Position numbers and translations under genes: made by a program. From Methylovulum sp. (GTDB lineage: Bacteria; Pseudomonadota; Gammaproteobacteria; Methylococcales; Methylomonadaceae): 64,000 nucleotides of DNA. Of this stretch, positions 30,401 through 42,400 are shown one piece after another. The notes beneath the pieces are model-generated. The model did no database searches. It was not told where the DNA came from and saw nothing but the letters and a program-made list of their open reading frames with translations. The stretch lies in contig JAURZI010000089.1 of NCBI GenBank assembly GCA_030653435.1, positions 1-64,000 of the forward strand. The letters are read 5' to 3'. The stretch's first letter is position 1, and the number at the start of each line of letters is the position of its first letter.

Positions 30401-33400
30401 CCTCGGCTTCGGGCGGCGAAATATTAAAAAACAACGGATCGAACTGATCGACGCCATCCAAAAAACTGCCCCAGCGGCAATAGCCTTTACTCCCTGCCTG
30501 TTTGTCTTGCTGTGCGGACTGTTGCTCTGCCTGCCAATCCCAGCGTGCTTCGGGGATTTCGACAACGCTATCCCGGCCGGTTTTTAAGTTATGCCAGAAT
30601 TCCGTCAGTGTGTTCGCTTGTGGATAGCGTCCGGCAACGCCGATGACGGCAATATCCGCGCTGCCGGCAGCGGCTTGTCGGGGCGGTTTGTCCGGGGCGT
30701 CCTCTGCAACCGGAAAAACAAAGCGCTTGCGCCGCTCGGCGTTAACAGCCATGCCATCCTCAGGCATAAACGGGGCTGCCGGTTCGATATCGGCCAGACC
30801 GAGTATCTGTGCCAACTGCTGCGGGTAAGACGCCAAAAAATAGCGGCTGAGCGCCAGCAGCGTCTGGTATTCAAAAAACAGCGTCTTAGGCAACACGCCG
30901 AAAGTTTTTTCCAGCTCGGCGGTTAAGCCCATAGCGACAACGGAATCAACGCCGTAGCTTTCCAGCGGCGCATCGGCGGCTATGCGGTGGGCAGGCAATT
31001 TAAGCACGGCGGATACGACATTTTTAATATGGCTGACTAATTTTTCCTGAACTGCGTCGTCAGCGACAGTATTCTGTGCCTTGCCGATGGGTGGCAGTGA
31101 TGCGGTTTGATCGCCAGGCTCCAAAAATGCCGCCGACAGCCGCATCACATCGCCTTCCAGCACCATGAACTGCTGATGTTTGGTAGCCAGCCCCTGATAC
31201 AAGGCCTGGATGCCGCCAGCCGTCGTCATCGGGACCAACCCGCTGTTTCGCCACATCATCTCCTTAATCGGCGCGGCAACATCCATGCCGCCCTGTTGCC
31301 ATAGCGGCCAGTTGATGGACAGGGTAAGTCCTTGCGGCTTGTCGCCCTTGCCCGCATGAGTTGCCAGACGGTTACGGTAACCCGCATAAGCATCCATAAA
31401 CGCATTGGCCGCCGCATAATCGGCTTGCCCTGGATTGCCCATCGCACCCGCCACCGAAGAAAACAGCATAAAAAAGTCTAACGCGATACCCCGTGTGGCC
31501 TGATCCAGATACACCAGCCCCGAAACTTTGGGCGCGAGGACTGCGTGCACATCTTCCGCCGATTTTTTCAGTATCAGGCTATCGCGCGTGATACCGGCGC
31601 AATGGATAATGCCATTGAGCGGGCCGGCCGGCTTATCTGCATAATCGGCGATAATGTCGGCAACCAGGCGATCTATCGCCGGTTTTTGCGTCATATCCAC
31701 GGCACGGTAAACGACCGTAGCGCCCAGGTTTTCCAGTTTTTTGAACCGCTGCTCGTCTGTAGCCAACGCAGACCTGCCCGTCAGTATCAGCGTGACATTG
31801 CGGGTATGCCCGGCAATATCCTCGGCCATAATCAAACCCAGACCGCCCGCACCGCCGGTGATGAGATAAACGCCGTCTTCTTTCCACGGCATCATCGGTT
31901 TTACCGCGACTGGCGCTATGGTTTCCCAAGCGGCAACCCAACGCTGACCTTGTTGATAATAGATATGCGGGTCTACAGGGCAGCGGCTGTTTTCGTTCAG
32001 CATATCGACGAGACGCTGTGCCGGAACCGAAGGGTCTAGTGCTATCACCTGACCTATAAAGGCCGGATTTTCCAGACGGGCGGTTTTCAGCATCCCGGAA
32101 AGCCCGCTAAACAGCTGACGTTCATCGCCATGCGCCTGCCCGGGAACCACCAGCTGGAGCAACACCTGACCCGTAGGCTTGGTGTTGAGCAAACGCTGAA
32201 TTTCTGTAAACAACTGTTGCGCGTAGTGTTGGTAGCGTAGGCCTATGTCCTCTGCGTCGGATTGCAAACGCAAGCTTGCGACGCCGCTGATGGAAATATC
32301 CGCGTCGATTTCACAAAGCATCACCATATGCTGGGCATATACGGCGGGATTTTCGGCCAACGCCACCGCTTTGGGCTGCCAGCACGGCTGCAACATCACC
32401 GTGCCTAGCGCCGGTTTTTGCTCATGACGATCTGGGCTATTGCCCGGATTATCATATAACCGCGCAGCATAGCCCCGCATCCTTACACACAGCACGCCTG
32501 CGTCATCGTAGAGGTCTATATCCAGCTTCCGTAGTTTATCGTCCGGGGCGCTGCCTGCCGAATACCGCAGCCATGCCCACATATTGGCCGGACAAGACCG
32601 TATGACGTCCAACGCTTCCAGTGCAAAAGGCAATGCCAGGCTTTGCCCTGTAGTGCCCGCGCCTGGCGCGAAACCTATTGTCGCCTGCAAGGCGGCATCG
32701 GCAAGACTGGGATGCAGCATAAACTTGCCCGCAAACTCTGCCGCAACGGCAGACGGCAAGGCCAGTCTGGCCAGCACCTGCGCGGTAGCCGCACCGTCCG
32801 CCTGATGACCGTTTCCGGCGTACAGCCCGGCTAACGCTTGATGCGCGGGGCCGTAGGCTATGCCCGCCGCAGCCAGGGCCTGATAGCATTGCACGACATC
32901 CAACGGTTGCAACTGCGCTTGCAAGGCAGCAATATCCAAGGTATCTGGTTTGCCATCCGGTAAAGCCCGATTGACCCATGCCACACCCTGGCTATGGACG
33001 ATGCGCGCAGCATCTACAGATGCGGGTTCCGTGTAGATTTCATAATGGATCTCCGGCAATCCGGCCTGACCTGTTTCGGCAAAAAGCGCGATATGGGTTG
33101 TTTTCGGCACGTTGTTGACCGCCAGCGGCCGCAGCCACAACATGTTGGTCAAGCTCATCGCAAGACGGCCGGACGCGCCGCCGTTCAAACATCCCGTTGC
33201 TTGCGCGGCCGCCGCCAGCGCCATTTCAAGATAAACGACGGCGGGTAAAACCGCTTGTCCCTGCACCTTGTGGTCGCGCAAGAAAAACTCCTGGCCGGTA
33301 AAAGTGGAGCTATAGCGTTGTTCGGTGAGATCAGACGTGTTTTCATGCAGCAACGGATGCAGGAAAGCCCTGGCTTCACGGCCTACCGGGCACAACTCAG

Positions 33401-36400
33401 CCGGCGGCATGTCTATCCAGTAACGCTCCTGGGCGAAGGGATACGTCGGCAAGCTGATGCGTAACGGCTTGATTGCCAAGGATTGCGGCGTTTCATACAA
33501 CTGGCGCCAGTTAATTTCGCCGCCTTGCACCCAGTACCCCAAGAGCTTGGCGTAATCGCGTTGGCCTATCCAATCGTCGATTTCCTGAGCGGTGGCCTGT
33601 TCCGCCCAGCCAACCTCGCCGCTGCGCGCCCGACCACAATAAAGCCCGTTTCCGCTGCTATCAGGGGACGGACTGCCCGCCAAAAAACGGCTTAATTTTT
33701 CTTCAAGTTCCTGCCGTGAACTGACCAGCAAGCCTAAGCGCTGGCCCATAGCCTGCCGCCCGATCTGTAACGTGTAAGACAAATCCAGCAGCGAAGCATG
33801 CAAACCGTCAGGGCCGCGCTGACAAAAAGCCAGCAGTTTGGCGGCATAAGCCTCCAACTGGGCTTGAGTCTTGGCTGACAGCACGACCGCATAAGCCGCA
33901 CCGGTTTCCGTTGGCGTAGCTTGCGCTGGCGACGCTTGTTTGCGGTATTCTTCAATTACCAGATGCGCGTTGGAGCCGCCCGCGCCGAATGACGAAATAC
34001 CGGCGATACGCGGCATGACGACACCATCAATCATAGGCCGCTCCCAAGCCCGCAATTCCTGATTGACAATAAACGGCGTAGACGCGAAGTCGATATGGGG
34101 ATTGAGCACATTTGAATGCAAGGAAGGCGCAATCTGGGCATGGCGCATTTGCAGCAAAATTTTCGTAACACCGGCTATCCCCGCTGCCGATTCACAATGG
34201 CCGATATTCGATTTAGCCGACCCTAGCCAGCAATACTGGTGCTGGTCGGTGTGTTTGCGGAAGGCTTTTGTCAGGCCGGTGATTTCTATCGGGTCGCCCA
34301 GCTTGGTGCCCGTCCCGTGCGCTTCGATATAACTGACCGCGCGGGCATCGGTTTGCGCCTGCTTCAAGGCCTGCGTGATAACACTTTGCTGGGCTTTGGG
34401 ATTAGGCACGCTATAGCCGTTGGTCTTGCCGCCATGATTGATGGCGCTGCCTTTGATGACGCCGTAAATGGCATCGCCATCGCGCTCGGCATCGGCAAGA
34501 CGTTTCAGCACCGCCACGCCGACGCCTTCGCCCGGTATATAACCGTCGCCGCCATTGCCGAAACTTTCGCAATGCCCACGGCTGGAAATGAATTGGCCGC
34601 TGCTGAGCATCGTGTATTTATTGGGATGAATGCTGACATTGACGCCACCGGCCAGCGCCAAATCCGTGCGTCCAGCGCTTAAATCCTGGCAGGCCAAATG
34701 CAATGATGTCAGGGAGCTGGAACACATCGTGTCCAGCGTCATGCTGGGACCGTGCAGATTCAACAGATAAGACACCCGATTGGCGATGCTGGCGTAACTG
34801 CCGCTGGTCACCAACGGCTGTCCGCGCAGCGTAGCCTCGGCGCCTAACAGCTGGTATTCGCTATACATGACGCCGACATAAACGCCGACTTGGGCGGGCA
34901 GATCTTCAGCCTGCTCAGCCGTAATGCGCTGAAGATCTTCGGGTTTATAACCGGCATCTTCCAGCGCCAGCCATGCCTGTTCCAGGAATAAACGCTCCTG
35001 CGGATCCATGGCTTCGGCTTCGCGCGGTGAAATATTAAAAAATAACGGGTCGAACTGATCCACGCCATCCAGAAACCCGCCCCATTTACTGTAATGCCCG
35101 CCATAACGGCTACGGTCTTCGGTGTAATACGAGCGCCAGGCCCAGCGGTCTGCCGGTATTTCGGTGATGCTGTCTTTGCCGTCGCGCAGGTTTTGCCAAT
35201 ACGCGTCCAAGTCCCAGGCCTGCGGATAGCGTCCGGCAAGCCCGATAATAGCAATATCCAACGCGCCGACAGACGGCTGAGCCGATGCCGTTTGTTTATG
35301 TCCATGATCGGCCATAAAACGCCTAGTCACGCCGTACTGGGCAGCTGCTGGCGCTATCCCGTCCCCTGCATTTTCTACCGTTATTGCTGTGTCATCGACC
35401 TGTAGCAACTGCCGCATCTGGTTTTGATAAGTCGCCAGAAAATAAGCGGCTAATTCGCTTATCGTTTGGTACTCAAAAAACAGCGTTTTCGATAATGGTC
35501 CAAAGGTTTTTTCCAGCACAGCGCTCAATTCAATAATCAGGATCGAATCAATGCCATATTTTTCCAACGCCTCGTCAGCCTTGATGCGTTGCGGCGGTAA
35601 CTTCAGCGTAGCCGCCAGCAGCCGGATAAAAAATTGTTCGGCCTGGGTTTGCAGCGTTGCTGTACCGGCAACCGGTAAGGCTTGAACGTCAGCGCTTGCG
35701 GGCTGTTCCGTGACCGCTTGTGCGACACCGTGCTCGCCGCCTAGCACGCGGGATGCAAAGCCGCGCATACGCACACACACCCGGCCCTGCCCGTCGCAGA
35801 GGTCGATATCCAGTTGCTGCACGCGGTCGGTTGCGCCTTCCGCATAACGCACCCAGGCCCACATCGACGCCACGCACGGCGCGATGATGTCAAGTTCCTG
35901 CAACGCGAAAGGCAGCGACGGCCTGGCAGTCTGATCCAGGCCAGCAGCTAAACCCAGTCCTATCGCGGCCTGCAACGCGGCATCCATAATGCTTGGATGC
36001 AGCACATATAATCCGGCGCTTTGCGCGAGCCCCGCAGGCATCAGCAAGTGCGCCAATACCTGATTTTGCCCCGCATAAAGCGTTTCGATAGCCTGATGGG
36101 CGGGGCCGTAAGCAACCCCCATAGCCTTAAAGGCGGCATAGCATTGCCCGGCGCCAATACGGCCCATATCGGCGTCGCCACCGGTAATACGGGCCTGTAA
36201 ATCGGCAATATCGAGCACGGCTGGTTGGGACGTAGGCGCAGACCCGTCAACAACTAGGCAACCCTGGCTATGGACGACGGGCTCGGCCTGCCCCGGCCTG
36301 GTGTATATGCGGTAATGAATCTGTCCGTCCTCAGCTACCCGCAGTCCGGTATAAACTGCCAGGTCATCCGTACTGACGGCGATAGGCCGTATCCACGCGA

Positions 36401-39400
36401 TGTCTTTGAGCCTGACACGGGTTGGTCGGTCTTGAGCTGCACCGAGCGCATGTTCCGCAGCCGACCTCGCCATTTCCAGGTACGCGACACCGGGCAATAG
36501 CGCTTGCCCTTGTATCCTGTGGTCGGCAAGGAAAAATTCGGCACCGGTGAACACGGTCTTAAAACATTGCTCATGGAAGCTGGAGACATTCTGATGCACC
36601 AACGGGTGCAAGTGCTCGCCCGTTTGCTGCTGTAGCTGTGTACTAGCAGCCTGTACAGCTATCCAGTAATGCTCTTTGGCGAAGGGATAAGTCGGCAGGC
36701 TGATGCGTTTCGGTTTGACGCTCCCATACAGCTTGTCCCAATCCACCGCCAAGCCCTTGGCCCATAGCCCCAATAATTTGGCAAATTTCTTGCCTTGTAT
36801 CCATTTGTCCAGCGCTTCCTGCCAATCGTCATCGCTGGCAAACGCCGCCAATATCTCTTTGTTTTGCCTGGCTTGCCCGACATATATACCCGTATTGCCA
36901 GCCTGCCCTAACTCCAGATACTGGCTTAATTTGTCTTCGAGTTCCTGTAGAGATTCGGCGATAAACGCCAAACGTGAGTCCATCGCGACTCGTCCGACCT
37001 GTAAGGTATACGCGATATCCGCCAAAGCAGGCGCGGCATTTCCCTCCGAACCGACCAACACCCCATCATTGCCCCTGTCATTCAGGCTGGCAGCGATTAA
37101 GGCTATACTGTGTTTATCGCGGAATTCGTTGGCAGGTATTGCTATTCCGTAATCCGCTTGCAATTTCTCTGTCAGCAGCGCTTGCTGCACGGTATCCAGA
37201 CCATAATCGGCAAAACTGTCGGTAAGGCCGATGTCGGCCTCGGCAACCTGAAGAATTTCCGAGACTGCCGCCCGTATCTGTTGTTCGAGCTTGTTTGCCG
37301 AGGCCTGGAATACCGACCGACGGCCTGCTTGCCGGATGAACGCCAACAGCCTGGACGCATGGTCTTTGAGGCGGTCCTGGTCTTTTGCCGACAACACGAT
37401 AAGGCAAGGCTGCGCGGTGTTTAAATGTTCTTGGTTGGGCTGTGGTGTTGAGGGCGTTTCTGGATATTCCTCAATGACCAGATGTGCATTAACGCCGCCA
37501 AAACCAAAGGAACTGATGCCTGCGCGCCGGGGATAAACCTGGCCCTGTCCATCCGGCAAGGGCGTCCATTCCCGGTTGTCCCGCAACAAATAAAAAGGGC
37601 TGTCCTGAAACTGGATATACGGATTGGTCTCATCGCAGTGCAGTGATTTGACCAGGGTCTTATGCTTAAGCTGTAGCAAAACCTTAATGACACCGGCGAC
37701 GCCTGCCGCCAATTCCAAATGGCCGATATTGGTCTTGACCGATCCCAGGCCGCAATGGGCGCCGGCAGCTTGATCCGCACCCGTCGCCTGGTACATGTCT
37801 TTAAACGCCGTTTTAAGCGCACTGACTTCTATCGGGTCGCCCAACTCCGTGCCCGTGCCGTGCGCTTCGATATAACTGACGCTCCTGGGGTCTATGCCCG
37901 CCCGGCGATATGCCGTCTTCAATAGTTCCGCTTGCGCTTTGGGGTTCGGCGCAGTCAACGAGTTCGCCCGCCCGCCGTGGTTTTCGGCGCTGCCGCGTAT
38001 CACGCCGTAAATGTGGTCGCCTGCCTGTTCCGCCGCCTTTAGGCTTTTCAAAAACAGCATGCCGACGCCTTCCCCGCGCACGTATCCGTTAGCCTGTTTG
38101 GAAAAGGTTTTACAACGCCCGTCTTCACACAACATACCGGCCTTATTGAAGCTGATATGCGTTTCCGGCGACACGATCAGGTTGATGCCGCCGACGATGG
38201 CTTGCCCGCAATCGCCGTTTTTAATCGCCAGCAAAGCCCGGTGTATCGCAACCAGGGAACTGGAACAAGCGGTTTCTATGGGTTCGCTAGGGCCATGCAG
38301 ATTCAGGAAATAACTCATCCGGTTCGGCCCCACCGAACCGACGACGCCGGTGGCGCTGTAACTGTCTATCGCCATCTGGGTTTTAGCCATCAGTTCGCCA
38401 TAGCCGCTGGACGCCGTACCTACGAACAGCGCGGTGTCACTACCCGACAGGCTTTGCGCCGAATAGCCCGCATCTTCGATTGCCATCCAGACATATTCCA
38501 TCAGCAACCGTTGCTGGGGATCCATCAGCTCCGCTTCACGGGGAGAAATCCCGAAGAACTGGGCATCAAAATCGCCGATGCGGTCGATAAACCCGCCCCA
38601 TTTGATATTGGTTTTATTGCGCTCCTTATTGGGGTCGCCATAGATGGCCTGCCAATCCCAGCGTTCCGGCGGAATCTCGCTGATGCAATCCCGGCCGGCT
38701 TTCAGGTTTTCCCAGAAAGCGTCCAGGTCTTCAGCCATAGGGAAGCGTCCGCTCATGCCGATGACAGCGACGGCATCGTCGTCGGCCTCGACCTGCGGCG
38801 CTGGTGTTTGCGGGCTAAAGCGGGCGTGTTGCCGCGTCGGCAATGCTTGCGGTTCGGCTACGGCATCATCGGCCAGCGCCTCGCCCTTAAAACTCAAACC
38901 GAATGCCGAAATGAATGCCGTTTGATACGTCACGCTCAAATAATCGGCAAGCTCGACTATCGTCGGTTGCTCGAAAAATACCGTAGGCGCCAGTTCCAGT
39001 TGGTATTTCTGGTTCAATTTATTGGCAAAGTCGGTGAAGGAAATCGAGTCGAAACCATATTCGCTCAACTCGGTCTCGGCATCGAGGTCGGCCAGGTCGA
39101 ATTTCATAGTCGTCGACACCATCTGCAATAAGGCTTGCCGGATCTTTTCCACCAAAGCGCCCAGCTCACCAGCCGATGCGCCAAGGGCGACGCTGGCCCG
39201 CTCTTGCCGTTTGGGACGCGTCAACAGCTGCTGTTTCATCCTGGACACCACGCCTTCCATGACCATGACTTGCGGTAAACCGGACGCGAGCATATGCTGC
39301 AAAGCCCGCAACCCGGTATGGGTCTGCATCGCCACCATGCCTGTGCCGGTTTTCATCATGGCTTCATTCGCGGCATCCATACGCATGCCGCCTGCTTGCC

Positions 39401-42400
39401 ATAGCGGCCAATTGACCGCCAACGTCAAGCCGTGGCGCTGTTTGGCGACAACCAGGCCATTGCGGTAGGCGGCATAAGCATCCATAAAGGCATTGGCCGC
39501 GGCGTAATCCGCTTGCCCGGCACTACCTAATGCGCCTGCCACCGACGAAAACAGCACAAAAAAATCCAGATCCAGCTGTTGCGTAGCGTTATCCAGATTA
39601 ACCGTGCCCGCCACTTTAGGCGCGAAAACGGCGTGGAACTCCGCCACCGTCTTGTTGGCGAGCAAATTATCCCGGAGTATGCCTGCGCCATGCAGTATGC
39701 CGTCGATGCGCCCGAATGTCGCGACCATGTCCCGCACCACAGCATCGATCTCACCTGCCAGGCCGACATCCGCTTGCCGATATTCGACGCGTGCGCCCAT
39801 AGACTCCAGCGCCTTAAGCCGCGCCAGCTTGTCCTGGCTTAACGGGGAACGCCCGGTCAGCACCAGCGTGGCGTCCTGCGTCTTTTCGGCAATATCCTCG
39901 GCAAACAACAAGCCTAATCCACCGGCACCCCCGGTAATCAGATAAACGCCGTTGTCTTTCCAAACCACCGTAGCGCCATCGGATGAGGCTGCCAGTTCCT
40001 GCCAGTCCAGCACTTCGCGTCCGGCATCGCCATAGCGGATCTGCGTATCCTCAGGACAGACGCTGTTTTCGTTGATCTTGTTAAGCAAGCCTGCCGGGGT
40101 TTCAGCGTCGGCGTCGACGGCGATGACTTGCCCTAGCAGCCTGGTGTTTTCTCTGCCTGCCGATTTGAGCAATCCGGCTAGCCCGGCCAGTAGCGCCTGC
40201 TCCCCCTGCATGGGCAGCACCAGCTGTATCAGGATATGACCGTTGGGCTTGTTGGTCAGCATGGCCTTGATGCGGGTAAAGGCCTGGACGGCAATATCCT
40301 GATAACGCGCGGCCACGCCGTCGGCCTGGGATTGTAACGGTAAACAGGGCAGGCCTTGGGCACTGACAGCCTCGGCAAATCGCTCATCCAAACCGCAGAG
40401 CATGACCAGATGTTGGGCATATTCAGGCCGGTGCGTTTGTTGCGGGACAGCGGCGGCTTGCCAAACCGGTTGGCACATCAACAGGGCCGTGGTTTTATCA
40501 TCACGCGCCACCGCATCAACAACACGCGCAGAAAAGCCGTGCATGCGGATGCAGATCCGACCCTGCCCATCGCACAAATCAATATCCAGTTTCTGTACCT
40601 TGTCGGTAACCGCGCTACCCTCGGCGTAGCGTATCCATGCCCACATCGTCGCGTTGCAGGGTGCGAGTATGACCAGCTCTTGCAACGCAAAAGGCAGCGC
40701 CGCCGATGTGTTTCCAGGGCTCCCCTGCATGAGGCCGATACAAGCCTGTAGCGCCGCATCCATGACGCTGGGATGCAGCGTAAAACTATCCAGGGTGTCG
40801 GCAACACAGGCCGGCAGGCTCAGTTTCGCCAAGACCTGAGGACTGTCGGCCAGGCCTGCATCGGGCTTGCCAAAATAAAGCATCTCAAGCGCTTGGTGCC
40901 CTGGGCCGTAATCCATGGCCATAGCCTTAAACGCAGCATAGCACTGGGTTTTATTCAAGCTGTTTTGGCTGGCCCGACCTCCCGTTATGCTATCCTGCAA
41001 AGCAGCCAAATCCAGCACCGCTGGCGGCTCATCCGGTCCGGCATGCCGTATCGCCATGCCCTGGCTATGCAAGACCGGTTCGCCGTCGGCTTCGGGGGTA
41101 CTGTAAATCCGGTAGCTGATGTGCTGATTGGCTTCGGGGTATAAACTGATATGCAAGGGTGCGGGCTGACCGCCGTTTAAGCTGTACGGGCTGACCCAGA
41201 CCACTTGTTTGAGCCGGAGCGGTGTATGCCCTGTTTGTGCATCACCTGTAGATTGCGCCAGCGCGGCCCTGGCCATTTCCAGGTAAGCGACGCCGGGCAG
41301 GATACTCTCGCCCAGCATCACATGGTCGGCGAGAAAGAACTCCTTGCCGGTAAAATAGGAGCTGAAACGCTGCTCTGTCAGCAGCGACGTGTTCTGGTGC
41401 AATAACGGGTGCAACACTTTGGTCGCGCTGTCGCGGCTAACTGCGCCGGTTTGCGGTATCCAATGGCGCTGCCTGGCAAATGGGTAGGTCGGTAGCATGA
41501 TCCGGCGCGGATGCCTGCCCTGCCAGCGTTCGTCCTGATACAGCGCCGCCCAATCGACAGGTATGCCGCTGACCCAGCGCTCCGCCAACGCATTCAGCTT
41601 TGCCGCCGAAAATCCCGGCGCCAGGGTTTCCGGCTTTAGCGGTACAGCGGCGGTTTTATCGCGCTTGCTATTACCCCGATATACTGCGGCAACGTCAGCC
41701 CGATTATCCAGCAAGGCTTTGAGCTTGTGCTGAAGTTCCGCTACGGATTCAACGACCGCGGACCAGCGTTCCTCCATAGCCAGTCGCCCCACTTGCAGGG
41801 TATAGGCGATATCGTGCAGATTGGCGGCCGCTACGTGCTGATCCTCGTTTAGAACATCATGAAGCCTGGCTGCCAATTCTTTAAGACGCTGTTCATTCTT
41901 GGCCGACAATACGATGATTGCCGGTTCGGCTGGCTGGGCGACGGCAGGCCGGGTATCGCTATATTCTTCTATCACGACATGCGCGTTGGAACCGCCCGCG
42001 CCGAAGGAACTGACGCCTGCCCGTCTCGGATAGATCTTGCCGTCCACAACAGGTTGTTCCCAGTCGCGGCCCTGTTGCAGGATATAAAACGGGCTGCCCT
42101 CCAGTTCTATCAGCGGGTTGATGTCATCGCAATGCAAGCTCGGATACAGGCGCTTATACTTCATCGCCAGCAGCACCTTAATGACACCGGCAATACCGGC
42201 TGCGGTTTCGGCATGGCCGATATTCGATTTTACCGAGCCCAGGCCGCAATAAGGGCCGCTAGCTATCGCAACGCCGACCTCAAGATGCCGTTTTTCAAAC
42301 GCCATTTTCAAACCGTTAATTTCGATAGGGTCGCCTAATGATGTGCCGGTGCCGTGGCATTCGATATAGCTTATGCTGCGGGGATCGACCTGGGCCCGTT

